Assembly: GCA_021442155.1 (NCBI GenBank)
Contig: CM038225.1
Coordinates: forward strand, 84,456,925-84,520,924
Source: Cymbidium sinense
Taxonomy: Eukaryota > Streptophyta > Magnoliopsida > Asparagales > Orchidaceae
Direction of reading: 5' to 3'
DNA: 64,000 nucleotides
In this document: one piece after another, positions 36,430-47,770 of the stretch
Numbering within the stretch: position 1 is the stretch's first letter
Layout: each line of letters opens with the position of its first letter
Position numbers and translations under genes: made by a program
The notes under the pieces: model-generated
What the model was told of the DNA's origin: nothing
Databases searched by the model: none
What the model saw: the letters and a program-made list of their open reading frames with translations, nothing else

Positions 36430-37510
36430 TGGAACCCTCATTTAACAAATTTAGGTATACGAAATGGGGTTGAAATAATAGAGAGATTTTGATTTTTTAA
36501 TTTTTTTTGGAGAAGAGACTTTGAATTTGATTTAAATTTAGAACCCACATTCAAAAAATTTGGGTATGTTGAATGGGGTTAAAATGTTTTGGATAAGCCC
36601 TTAATTGATGCTTCCATTGGCTCACATTTGAATTTGATTTTATGTTTGGGACCCCTCATTAACAAATTTGGCTATGTTAAATGGAGGGTCAAATGACTTT
36701 GTTTTGGTTTTGATTTTGGAATCTTCACTTAGCAAATTTATGTATGCTAAATGATATTTAAGTGCATGTTTGAAAACAATTTTTGAAAGCATTTTTGTTG
36801 TTTGTAATGATGTGTGTCATGTGATTGATTTGTGGAATTCAATTCGAAAATGGGATCCTTACTTAGAAAATTTTGGTATGCTAAGTGAAGCCCAATGTGT
36901 TAGGTGTATTTTAATTTGATTTTGAAAAATGAGACCTTTACTTAACAAATTTGGCATGCTAAGTTGGGATCAAGTGTGTTTGATGAGTTTGTTTTATTTT
37001 ATTTTGAAAGAGGAAAACTTTGACTTAACAAATGTGGTATGTTAAATAAAGTTCAATTTGTTTTCAATATTGAAAAGGTAGGACTCTCATTTGACAAATT
37101 TGGGTATGTCAAATGGAGTTCAAGTGTGTTTAATTTATTTATGATTTTAGAAAGGGAACTCTACTTTGAAAATGTGGGTTTGTTAAGTAGAGCTCAATTT
37201 GCTTTTGATTTTGAAAAAGGGAATTCTCATTTGACAAATTTGGGTATGTGAAATGGAATTAAAATGTCTTTTAATTTTTAATGAATTTAAAAGGGGACTT
37301 CCATTTAACAAATTTAGGTATGTTAAATGGAAACCAATTATATTTTTATTTCTGAATTTCAAAGATGGAATATTTGTGTGTGATGTTGCTTTTGAAAAGA
37401 GAAATTCCAACTTAGCACATGTAGGATGTGCTAAATGAAATTTCAATTTTATGTCACGATATTCTTTGAAAATGTTTATCCAACAATCTTAGGTGTGTTA
37501 AATGGAGATT
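36430..37510 (-). repeat. Tandem array of about 13 small hairpins
   Basis: Units spaced about 66-134 bp each carry a short inverted repeat around a conserved AAATTTGGGTA-like loop. Examples are CATTTGACA/TGTCAAATG at 37088-37115, TTCCATTTAACA/TGTTAAATGGAA at 37299-37332 (perfect, 12 bp), CTTAGCACAT/ATGTGCTAA at 37411-37434, and CATTCAA/TTGAATG at about 36548-36575. Stem bases change in both arms together. The mismatches seen are C-A on plus, which are G-U on minus. It lies 5' of G1 pol on the minus strand. Small frames through it are shadows. Confidence 0.8.
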
Positions 37511-37800
37511 ACTACTTTGAAATATGTGCTTTTGGAAAAAGGATTTTAAAATTATTTGATTTTAAATTTTGAAAAGAACCTCCATGCAACAATCATGGAT
37601 ATTGGTTCATGAGGTTTGGTTATCCTTAAATGTAGATCTTTTGTAATGTGAATTTTATTTTGGGAAGTGCTTTTTGAAAGTATATATTTTTTTACAAAGA
37701 GTTTATTTTCTTAAGTATAAGAAGAACCTTGCCACACCAAGAGAATGGTAAAGAGGTTCTAATTTTTGAGCCATCTTCTTTAGTTAATTCATAGAAATTA
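37511..37800. other. Unassigned AT-rich stretch between G1 and LINE-C
   Basis: No repeat unit, domain or junction motif is clear. The boundary between G1 and the LINE lies somewhere here. Confidence 0.4.
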
Positions 37801-38242
37801 TTTTTAATTGTAATCCTTTGCATAGATATTTTTCTAGCACATCTATTGTTCTCATACCTAAGAAACTAATCTGCACTATTGGAGTGATTTTAGACCTATT
37901 AGTCTTTGCACCCTCTTCAATAAGCTGATTTCCAAATTATAACCAACATGCTCAGTCCTTTACTTCATAAGATTATCTCTCTAAACTAAACTGGTTTTGT
38001 TAGGGGTAGATCTATTTCTGATAATATTCTGCTTACTCAAGAATTAATTCATGATTTAGATGCTAAGACTAGAGGTGGCAACATTCTGTTCAAATTAGAA
38101 ATTACCAAAGCTTTTGATAATATCTCTTGGGATTTCCTTATCAATATTCTGAATTAATTTAGGTTTTTTATTAAATTCATCTTTCTTATTAAAAATTGTA
38201 TTAATAAACCTTCTTTGCTTGCCTTTTTTAAGATTTGGAATG
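37801..38242 (+). pseudogene. LINE RT plus zf-RVT fragment fused upstream of ORF2
   Basis: Codons for TSIVLIPKK, DFRPISLCTLFNKLISKL, TGFVRG-like, LIHDLDAKTRGGN and AFDNISWDFLINIL match L1 RT motifs. They parallel 39690-39990 of the downstream copy at roughly three quarters identity by eye. Next comes a jump of about 1 kb relative to that copy, to AATAAACCTTCTTTGCTTGC and TTTTTTAAGATTTGGAAT. The latter equals 41034-41074 almost base for base and continues as the endonuclease start. It is a rearranged or template-switched 5' end. Confidence 0.8.
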
Positions 38243-39200
38243 TTAGGGGCATTGGTAATCTTGCTATTAAGAATAGGATTAGGAACCTTTGTAAGGTTTA
38301 TAATGTCAGTTTCTTAGTTATTCTGGAACCTCTTATTTTTTTTCTTCTAAAATTATGCATGAGGCTAGAATGATTGGTATCTCAAATTATTTTTGTAACA
38401 ATAGAAATAAGATTTAGTTATTTTGGAATAATTATTTTTCTATTAATGTCATTAATGTTTTTCATCAAGTTGTAAATGTGGATATTTCTTTCAGTGATTA
38501 TCATGCTTTTGGCTCTTTTGTTTATGTTGCTTATAATAAGATTTATAAAAGGATTCTTTGGGTTAAATTATCTATTTTTACTTCTACTATTAATGATTCT
38601 TGGATTATTGGTGAGGATTTCAATAAGGTCCTTTCTGTGAATGAAAGGAAAATGGTTCTTCACCAAATTTACATTCTATGGAAGATTTTATGAATAAGAT
38701 CTTGGATTGTAATCTACATGATGTTGGTTTTATTTGGTCTCAGTTTACTTAGAATAATCATAGACTTTGGCAATGTTTGGATCGTGCCTTATTTAATAAC
38801 CTTTGGTTAAATTGTTGGCCTTTGACTTCAGTTGAATACCTTAGTAGAACTCTCTTGGATCATGCTCCTTTTTTTATTTCCATTAAGGATGTTGTTCATA
38901 ATAATAATATCATTAAAAATTTCTGGTTTCAAAATATGTGGTTACAAGATAGTAGTTTTCTTGATGCTATTGCTTCCAATTTGTATGCTCCTCTTGCTCT
39001 TGATGATTCTGCTTTTGGTATGAAGAGATTTTGGCTTAAATTGAAAATGCTTAAGCATCATATTAATTGGTGGAATATAAATTATTTCAAAAATCTTTTT
39101 GATAATATCAAGAACATGGAACAACAAGTGAAAGATATGGATGAACTTATTATTAATGATTCCCTTTTTTTGCTCTAACCTTGTTGAAGCTAAAGATAAC
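38227..39200 (+). pseudogene. LINE-C ORF2 endonuclease domain
   Basis: APE-type endonuclease that nicks the target for target-primed reverse transcription. It starts with KIWNVRGIGNLAIKNRIRN, then VILEPLIF (the Glu of the N/E metal site), SWIIGEDFNKVLSVNE (usual GDFN, here EDFN), LDRALFN and LLDHAPFF (usual SDHxP, here LDHxP). Stops near 38693-38777 split it into frames 38478-38693 and 38777-39178. Decayed and not active as read. Confidence 0.82.
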
Positions 39201-39479
39201 CTCACTAAGTTTCAGGATATTGAGGAAACCTACAGGAGACAAAAGGGTGCTTCTAAACATCTTTCTAAGGGGGGGAAAACAACAAATATTTTCATGCTTT
39301 GGTTATGAAAAGGAGAATTCTTGCAAAAATTCATAAAATCAAGAATTCTAATGGTTCTTGGATCACCAAAAAAGAGGAAATTTTTTTTTCTACTATTATC
39401 TATTTTAAAGATCTTTTAAATAAAAATTTATCAACTTGATCAGTTTTCTAACCCCTCTATCATTTCTTCCATTATGTCT

Positions 39480-40330
39480 CTTGAGGATAATGATTGCTTA
39501 TTTTCTCCTCCTTTGGATGAGGAAAATTTTAATATTCTTAATGGTATGAATGATGATTCTGTTGTAGGGTCAGATGGCTACTCTACTTTATTCTTTCAAA
39601 AAGCTTGATTTATTATTAAATCTGATCTTATTAATGCAGTGAGGGATTTCTTTCTTGGGAATTCTATCCCTAAATTTTTCACTTCTATAAATATTGTTCT
39701 TATTCACAATAAAGATAATCTTGACTTCTGGAATAATTTCAAAGCTATTAGTCATTGTACTTTATTTAATAAATTGATTTCTAAAATTCTAACTAGTAGG
39801 CTTGGTAAAATTTTTCCTAAGATTATTTCTCCTAATCAAACTGGCTTTGTGAAAGGTAGGAATATCTCTGACAACATCGCTTGCGCAAGAATTAATTCAT
39901 GAGTAAAATGTGAAAACTAGAGGTGGCAATTTACTTTTCAAGCTTGATATTACTAAAGCTTATGACAACATGTCTTGGGATTTTCTTAACAGCATTCTTT
40001 GTTTATTCTCTTTGTGATACAACCAAACCACCAAGTCTTCCCAAGGTATTAGACAAAGTGATCCTCTTTCTCAGTCATTTTTTATTATTGCTATTGAATA
40101 TTTGTCTCGTTGCCTTAATTTTTTGATTGAGAAGAATTCTAGCATGTATTTCAATAATCTTGGTGGTTTGGCTATATCCCACTGAAGTTTTGTTGATGAC
40201 TTCATTATATTTTGTAATGGCTCGTTACAACATATTAAAAAACTGAAGGACTTTTTGAATAAGTTTGAAAAAAAAGTGGCCACTTATTTAGTACTCAAAA
40301 AAGCTATTTTATCCCTCTCTTTCTATTTTT
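39480..40330 (+). pseudogene. LINE-C ORF2 reverse transcriptase domain
   Basis: Motifs in order: VVGSDGYSTLFFQKA, MRDFFLGNSIPKFFTSINIV, the FRPISLC position read as FKAISHC, ISPNQTGFVKGRNISDNI, FKLDITKAYDNMSWDFL, QGIRQSDPLSQSFF and the catalytic FVDD at 40189-40200 (VDD in place of the usual ADD). A TGA stands just before SFVDD, and there are frameshifts near 39900 and 40000. It copied element RNA from a nicked target end. Confidence 0.85.
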
Positions 40331-41019
40331 GCTCATAGAATCAATATAATTAAGGATATTACTAGATTTTCTCATCAATGTCTTCCTTTTATTTGCTACA
40401 TAATATTGTTCTAACTTTTCTTGTTATTATGTAGATTAAAAGGCTTTTTAATACATTTTTTTGGGTTTCTAGAATTTCAGCCAAAAGACTTCATTGGGCT
40501 TCTTGGTCTAACATCTGTGGTACTTTATTTGAAGGTGGCTTGAGTGCAGGTCCTTGTTGGATTCCACTAATGTTTTTTCTTATAAAATTTGTTGGAATTT
40601 CAGGAAGAATGTTAGTCTTTGGCCTAATTATATGAATTATAAATACTACAAAGGTAAACATCCTTTAACTTGTAGCTATAAGCATGGTGACTTTATTGGT
40701 TGGAAACGCCTTTGTGTTATTAAATGGAAAGAGAGACCTCTCATTTTTTTGGGGTATCAATAGTGGCTCCTCTTTCTTTTGGCAAGATAACTGGATGTGG
40801 GAGACCTCTTTTGATTCTATGCTTAATACTCACTCTACTTCTTCTTGGAAAGTTAAACATTTTATTTTAAATGGTGATGGGAATCATTCTCTTTTGTATG
40901 ACTTGATTCTTGATTCCATTTGTAATAATATAATCAAGATTCCTATTAAAGGTATTATTTCTAATCAAGCTCTTTACAGTATTTCTAGTAATTTTGATTT
41001 TTTCCTTTGAAGATACTTG

Positions 41020-41960
41020 GCACCATATTAGAAATAATAAACCTTCTTCGCTTGCCTTTTTCAAGATTTGGAATCACATTATTCCTGCCTCTTATTCTAT
41101 TCTTGTTTGAAGGATTTTAAGGGGGTTTATTATTGTTGATTATTTACTTTTGGAGAAAGGTTTTTATCTTGCTTTTAAATGCTTATGTTTTTTTCATATT
41201 GAGAATGTTAGTCATAAATTTGTTAATGGTGTTGTTGCCTCTATAGTTTGGAATTGGTATGAGAACTTATTCAACTTTATTTCTTTTATTGGTAATTTTA
41301 ATTTAATGCAGCTCTTTAGCTCTGACTTTCTTAATACTATTAAAGGACATATCAAAATTATTATGGCTGTTACTTTGATTTGGGTTATTTGGCTTGACAG
41401 AAATGATGTTAAACATCGTAATGTGCCCATGAATCATAAGAGGATTATTGCTAAGACTAAAGAAAAAATTATATCTTTACATAAGGTGCTTAATGGTACT
41501 AATTTTAGAGGTTACAAGTTTGTTGCTTCTAAATTGGGTATTAAGTTTCCATATTGTGACTTGCCTTCTTCTTATAAAATCATTTATTGGATTAAGCCTC
41601 TTAATTGTTGTAATAAAATTAATACAGATGGCTCTGTTGCACTTAACAAGTTTGGCTATGGTGGTATTTTTCAAAATAATCATGGGAGTATTGTCTTGGC
41701 CTTTTCGACTCCTCTCTCGACTACTTCTATTATTATGGCCGAACTGATGGCTATTTATCATGCTCTTAAGCTTTTTTTGGAGAGGACTTTTCTTTCCATT
41801 TGGTTGGAATTTGATGTTGAGATGGTTCTTACTATGATCAGCTCTAATCATAAGGGTAATGCTAAACTTTTCTATTTACTTAGGAATATTAAAGCTATGG
41901 TTTCTAAATTGTCTTTTAAGATGACTTATTTTTAGAGAAGGTAATGCTTATGCTGACTTT
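41020..41960 (+). pseudogene. LINE-C zf-RVT and RNase H domain
   Basis: The 261-codon frame 41150-41935 carries the end of the zf-RVT region (CLCFFHIENVSHKFVNG) and an RNase H of the plant L1 type. The first Asp is in NTDGSV (41628), Glu in MAELMAIYHAL (41741), Asp in LEFDVE (41812), and the last Asp in REGNAYADF (41954) lies just past a TAG at 41933-41935. A single nonsense change therefore cuts off the last catalytic residue. This is the least damaged frame in the window. Confidence 0.85.
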
Positions 41961-42660
41961 TAGTTGGCTTGGGGAGTAATCTTTCTGATTTTACTTTGTT
42001 TTCCAATGATAATATTTCAAAGCAATTAAGAGGCTTTTCTAACTTAGATAAAGCTTTTTTTTCCTTATGTCAGATTTACTTAATTTCTTTTTCTTCTTCT
42101 ATGATGGTGGTTGCTATCCCTTGTTCTTGGATGACTTTGCTGCTTGGTCTGGTGCATTTTTTACGTTTGTTGGCAATGATGGCTAAGATGTTTTTTTCTA
42201 CTTTTGGTTGGAAGCCTTTTTTGTGACTGTAACCCTTTTTTCGGAGTTTGTTTACTCACAAATTTGGTTGCCCCTTTTTTTCTATACTAAGCCTAGGCCT
42301 CTTTCACTTTCCCTCCCTTCCTCTTCTTTTATTTCTTGGTCTTTCTCTTGATTTCCTCTCTACAAATATCTCTTCTTTACTTTGTAGGTTTCGACTTCTA
42401 CTTGTGGCTTCTACTGCCCTCCCTCTCCTGCTATTCTCTTTGTGTCTTAGGTTGCTTCTTTTTGCTTTTGTTCTGTATCTCCTTTTCTTAGGTTTCTTTT
42501 TCTTTTTCTTGCTTCTGGTTGTAAAAGTTTAGGGATTTTTCTTTTTAGGTTGATTGTAGCCTTGGAGCATTAGTTTTGAGATTTTCTCCTCTTAAGGACT
42601 TTTGTCATCCTTCATTGTGGCAATAAAATTTCTCCCTGCTGTGGGTTTTATAAATAAATT
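41961..42660 (+). other. LINE-C 3' UTR
   Basis: T/C-rich non-coding DNA. TGTAACCCTTTTTTCGGAG at about 42232 corresponds to the same landmark in LINE-A and LINE-B. AATAAA lies at 42622-42627, 34 bp before the A run. Frames 41969-42226 and 42248-42532 are composition frames. Confidence 0.7.
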
Positions 42661-42669
42661 AAAAAAAAA

Positions 42670-42690
42670 CCTAAACCCTAAACCTTAAAT
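42670..42690. repeat. Short telomere-like bridge between LINE-C and G2
   Basis: CTAAACCCTAAACCTTAAAT, then AAAGATGTCATTAGG of G2. The same G2 junction stands at 58572, preceded there by about 280 bp of CCCTAAA. Confidence 0.8.
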
Positions 42691-44550
42691 AAAGATGTCA
42701 TTAGGAGTAGATCTAAAGAATGACTTAATCCTAACATAGTTATGGTAGCTAAGGAAAATGTATTCAAAAGACTTTCCCTTGACTATTAGAGATTCGAATA
42801 CCCTAAGCCCTAACCTTAAATAATATTATAATACCATATGTTATAGTATAATGTAGGATCATATATTTGAACAAGTAATTTATATTGTAGGATCATATGT
42901 TTTAGTATATTACGGTATTGTGCCCTATAGTTTATATTAATACAAATCCTTAAAATATTGATTTAATAAATGAGATGATGAAATTTGTTGAATTTGAAAT
43001 GGGAATTAGGTTGTAGAACCAAAGGTGTGCTACGCACTTATAGTCTAAAAAGTAAGATTTTATGTTCAAAATGAATATTATATGTTGTAGCATAGTATAA
43101 AATCATATATCATAATATATTGTTCTATGCATTTTATATTCTTTTAGTATATTAAAATCATGCAGTCAAGCCTACACTAGCATTATTTATAAAAATGTTG
43201 ATTTTGACTATAAAATGGTGGAATTTGGCCAAATTCATAATGCTCTATAGCATGGCATCATAATATATTGTATCAATTTAAAATTTGTAAGTGATACGAC
43301 TAAAATATATAGGCTTTTATTGTTTAGACTAATTTTATGATTTTTTATTTTAAACAATCCCTTGTGATATGATATGCAATATAATATAACATAATATAAT
43401 ATGTTATAGTGTATTATAATATAGGATGCCATAACATAGTGTAGCATCATGCATTATATCATACTATTGTTTATCACTACTTATTGTTTGACATATTTTA
43501 GTTTGTTATAGTATGATGTGGTAGAGTTTATATTAGTATAATTCATAAAAATACTGATTTATTGGCTTAGATGATGGGATTTGTCCAAATTTAAGGTAAG
43601 CTTTAGGAAACATCATTGGGGGTGTGCTATGGTGTGTCATTTAATCAAAAGAATTGAATTTTGTATCCAAAATAAATGTTCATTTTTCAACCAAATTTTA
43701 TAATTTTTTTGCTTAATGTGATTCATTTAAAGGTGTAATGTAAGATAATATATTATATGAAAGCATATTAAAATATAATGTACATAACAATATAACTTCA
43801 CATATATATGAATGTGGTGGTGTGTTACTAAAAGTTATTTTACATTTTAGTATGTTTTACTTTTGTTATAACACATTAGGTCAAAACTCACAAAAATATT
43901 AATTTGAAGGTTGATATGGAAGAATTTGGCCAAATTTACAACACACACCAAGAAGAAAAACCAAAAATATGTTATTTTTTGCCATTTCTAAAAGAAAATT
44001 AACAAATTTACATCCAAAATGAACATTATTCATATTTTGAAAAAACTTTGTTATTTGTTAATTTTAAGTGATTCTAATGCAGTGTAATGTTAGACACATA
44101 TTATATTATAACAAATTAGAATATAACATCATATATTATAATATAATATAGTGTGTTAATTCCCACTATAATATTTTTAGCATGATAGTGTATAGTTAGT
44201 TTGAGCTTACACCATCACAAATCACAAAATATTGATAACAATGTTAAGATGATGTAATTTGAATTATTACATTGTTAGGCCTTTTGTTGAAGTACTAAAG
44301 GTGTGAACAAGAGAAGAAATAATATTTGATGAGAATTCCATGTCAAGGACATGGAGGGAGATCTGCTAGGGGATCACACATGCATTAGACATGACATGTG
44401 AGGGGTCTATATTGAGGGCATAGAAGAAGAAAATATGTTTGGGATAAGGTTTAAATTTGATTTGATTACATGTTTTGTGGAAAGGAGATCTATTGGGGAT
44501 AAGAATTGATAATCCACCATGGATTAAGATCGAATCGACTTTAATTTATT
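42691..44550 (-). other. G2 AT-rich terminal region (LTR-like)
   Basis: AT-rich DNA with recurring ATATAATATAATGT and ATGTTATAGTATA text and no coding frame. It is collinear with 58572-60330. Presumed to be 3' LTR or LTR-proximal DNA because it lies beyond the polyprotein end and tandem-unit region of G2. Termini not identified. Confidence 0.5.
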
Positions 44551-46765
44551 TTCTTTTAATTTATGTGGAGGCACATCTGCTAGAGATATGGGATCGATTC
44601 CATAGGGGATCGGGTATATAAACCTTCCACTATGGAAGTAGGTTATGAATATTTGTTGGGGATTGAGATTTGAGTTCTATTTCTTAGATTTGTTTGGGGA
44701 TGTATCCGCTGGGAGTAAGAGTTTGGTTGGATTTCTATGATTTAGACTATACTATGGGAGTTGGTTTAATTTGGCTCCATTAGAGAGGTTGGTTTTAAAT
44801 TTGATTGATTTGCTTTACTTGTTTATATTTGATTTAGGGCTCCATTGGGGAGAAGGGTGTGATTTAACTCCACTGGGAAAAATTAGATCAGGTTTAATTT
44901 AATCTGAGTTAATGTATGGACCCTGCGGGTGTGTAATGGACCCACTGAGAAGGCGCTATATCAGCCTTCACCTACCTCAAGTTTACAAATCCAAATGGAT
45001 AGTATATCGGATGTGGGGTAAAGCTAGCCAACCTAGGGGGTTGCCTTTTAGTGTGCAATGATTGTGCTAGGAAGAAGGCATAATAGACATACATCTTCCA
45101 AAGCGAGGAACAACTGTTGTCGTGACCTATTGGATGCACAATAAATTGAATCTAACTTAGGGCGACTGTTGAGTGAATATTGTTGGGGATTATGTCAACT
45201 CAAAAGTAGTCAAGATTAATATTATCTTAATTTCATGTGATTTGATATTTTTTTGGTTTAGTTTGATTTTGAATTAAGGGCATAACCGCTAGGGATGTGA
45301 GGTTGGTCAAATTTGATATATTCAATTTATGGACCATGTTGGTGTGCGATGGACCCACTAAGAAGGGGCTATATCGGACTTGTCCTCTCTCAGATTAACA
45401 AATCCAAAGGGATAGTCTACTAGCCATGGGGTTGAGCTAGCCAACCTAAGGGGTTGTCTTTCACTGTGCAATGACTGTTCTAGGAAGGAGACTCAACAGA
45501 CTTACATCTTTTAAAGCGGGGAACAATCGCTAGGGTGACTTGTTGGTAGCACAACAAATAAAACCCGACTAAGGGGCGACTACTAAGTGAATCTGCGGGG
45601 ACTTATATCAACTCAAGTGTAGTCGTGATTCCTATAGGAGTTTTCATTCTAAAGATAGGATGTGCTTGGGAAAAGGTATCGCTAGGGTCCTCCCAAGCCT
45701 CGATGAATATATATTTTGTTTATATGTTTGTGTGGACCCTATTGGTGTGAGGGACCACTGCGAGAAGAATGTGCCGACCTATTTCAAATTTACTGGACCA
45801 AGGGAGAATTTTCACATCCATAGGACAAATTCTCCAACCACAGGGGTCGCTACTAGGAAAGGGGAATTGTCCAATCCAATAGTAACCCGGATAATGTCTA
45901 AATGGGTCGCAAAGTATGTGATCCAAATATAGTGCCCATAGGGGAGGTGTTGTTAGGTGCATTATCCTGAGCCCTAGAAAATAAATCTTATAGGTGTACG
46001 GTGGCCAACGGAAGGATAAAGTGTAGTAGAGTTACATCTACCATGAGTGGTGTATCCTAAGGTGCGGGATCCAACCAACCTAAGGTGTATCCGTCAGCAT
46101 GAGTGGTGTATCTATCAGTATAGTGAGAACCAACCAACATAAGGTTCCCATCGATGTGCACTAATCAATCAGGAAAGAAAGCATGTAGGCTTAAATATTT
46201 CAAAGTAAAACTATCCATCGTGATAGTCTGTCATCGGCAGGATAGATGGTGTCTAACCTAGAGCAATTACTAAGCAGGGAGCCCCAAGGTAGGACTGGGC
46301 TCAGACTTGAAGCAATTAGGAGGGAAGGATCTACTGGGGGACTTATCCTAAACCTCAAATATACTCAACCTAGTCAGTGCATGAAGGCTAATCCAAGAAG
46401 AAATCGTAGCAAGCTCACATCCTCTTAAATGAAGCTAACATGAGGTAGCTTATCGGGCATGCAGTAAGGCCTATCAAACTAATAAGGTGCTCGTCAGTGT
46501 GCAGTGGCCAAGTAAGGAAGGAAAATGTAGTAGACTTACATCCTCCAAAGAAAGAAGACCTTTGGGGTCATACACTAGTAGGGTAGCACAACAGCCCAAC
46601 CTAGAGATACTACTAAGTGAGTGTCGTTAGGGGCAATATCTCAACTCAGAATAAACCGGGATAAAAGATATGTGTTTATTTTATATGTTTGTGTATAGTT
46701 TTTGTTTGTGTTGTGTTGATGAAGGATAGGACGCCGCTCAGGTTCCTTACACCTACCCTAACACA
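44551..46765 (-). repeat. G2 3' region: tandem units
   Basis: Same unit family as 30.9-33.9 kb (GTGTGCAATG, AGGAAGAAGGCATAATAGAC, TTACATCTTCC, ACTACTGAGTGAAT versions near 44930, 45050, 45350, 45470, 46155, 46495). Closest to 60.33-62.52 kb. Frames 45660-45932 and 45720-45962 and similar ones are not conserved. Confidence 0.75.
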
Positions 46766-46859
46766 TCATGGTGGATTCACAAAAAAGAATACTTTCAATA
46801 TGGAAGAGACTGAATTTGAAATGGAATTTTCATTAATGATAATTATTTTCAGACATAAT

Positions 46860-47770
46860 TTATAATATTTGTTTATATAGATCCCATTGATTGGAAGCAT
46901 TGGGCGCTCTCCCTTATGATTAATATGTTGATTAGATCCTCCTTGGAAGGCCTTCCTTATGAAAAAAGGGCCTTCCCAAGTGGGTTCAAACTTACCTCCC
47001 ATCTTATGATGGGCAACAATCAGTATCCTTTGAACTAAAATAAGCTCTCCTACTCAGAAAGCACTAGGTTAGACCAACTTTTTGTGAGCTTGAATCATTT
47101 TAGCTTTGTACAAATCAAGGTTTTGGCATGCCTGTAGGAGTCTCTCCTCCAAATGTTAGAGCTATTCTAACCAAACCTTGGCATTCTACTCTATTGTGAT
47201 CTTGCTACCCACATCTATTCTTAGTGCTGGGAGTTGGACTTCTAATGGTAGAATGACTTTGGACCCATACACTAAGGAGAAAGGAGTAGGCTGAGTTGGA
47301 ATTCTATATGTGGTGTGGTAGGCCCACAAGGCTTCAACTAACAGCTCATGCCACTATCTCTTGTTATTGTCGAGTGTCTTCTTTAGTATTTGGATAAAAG
47401 TTTTGTTGAAGGCTTCTGCTAAGCCATTTTCCCTCGGGTAGTTAATATATGTCATGTCTCTAGGCAAAGTTGTTGATATCATTTCTCTTAAATGCATTAC
47501 CATTATCAAATATTATTCATGAAGGCACTCTGACCCTATGTACAATATGGTTCCTAAAAAACTGGAGCACATGCTAAGATCTGACCTCTCTGAGCGAAAT
47601 CACCTTCGCATATTTGGAAAAGTAGTCAGTAGCAGCTAAGATGAATTGATGGCCCTTCGTCACGATCTTATAGTCTTTGTGCTTGTATAAATAATGTAAC
47701 CACATATGATCAAAAGATCATCGGTACAAGACACCATCAACAAGAGAGTCAGAAAGTACTCTCTGCTTCA
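46860..47770 (-). pseudogene. G2 integrase, broken
   Basis: Integrase inserts element DNA into the host. Minus-strand reading gives NSQAH, LVDGVLYR (47.70-47.80 kb), FDNGNAFK with the second catalytic Asp (about 47.5 kb), EALWAYHTTYRIPTQPTPFS, LVYGSKVILPLEVQLPALRI (47.18-47.35 kb), and the C-terminal GKFEPTWEGPFFIRKAFQGG and ERPMLPING. The H2C2 zinc finger is deleted near 47.65 kb. Stops and frameshifts throughout. Confidence 0.82.

Larger units (their letters stand above)
25773..37700 (-). mobile_element. Gypsy remnant G1 (Tat/Athila type), minus strand
   Basis: A decayed Ty3/gypsy element read right to left: hairpin array (36.43-37.51 kb), pre-RT linker (about 34.8-34.9 kb), end of RT (34.2-34.45 kb), last codons of integrase (34.0-34.07 kb), a long non-coding 3' region of diverged tandem units (30.9-33.9 kb), and AT-rich LTR-like DNA down to telomere-like repeats at 25.77 kb. 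RNase H and almost all of integrase are absent between 34.07 and 34.2 kb. Long 3' regions with tandem repeats are known in Tat/Ogre-lineage elements. LTR ends were not fixed because no TG...CA pair with a second LTR could be matched, and the right boundary is approximate. Confidence 0.7.
37801..42669 (+). mobile_element. LINE-C: chimeric, nearly complete L1-type ORF2
   Basis: Order on plus: a fragment of RT (37801-38165), a piece of the zf-RVT region (about 38200-38242), then a new ORF2 from its endonuclease start (38236) through RT (about 39480-40330), zf-RVT (about 41020-41280), RNase H (about 41600-41960), a 3' UTR with TGTAACCC at about 42232, AATAAA at 42622-42627, and an A run (42661-42669) running into CCTAAACCC. 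From endonuclease to the RNase H end is about 3.7 kb, close to a normal plant L1 ORF2. ORF1 is absent; its place is taken by the fragment of a second LINE. Many stops and frameshifts are present. Confidence 0.85.

Noticed and set aside
36430..37510. CRISPR array or tRNA cluster
   Set aside because: Units vary in length, the repeats themselves are diverged and fold, and the context is a plant retroelement. No tRNA-like cloverleaf was seen here or elsewhere.
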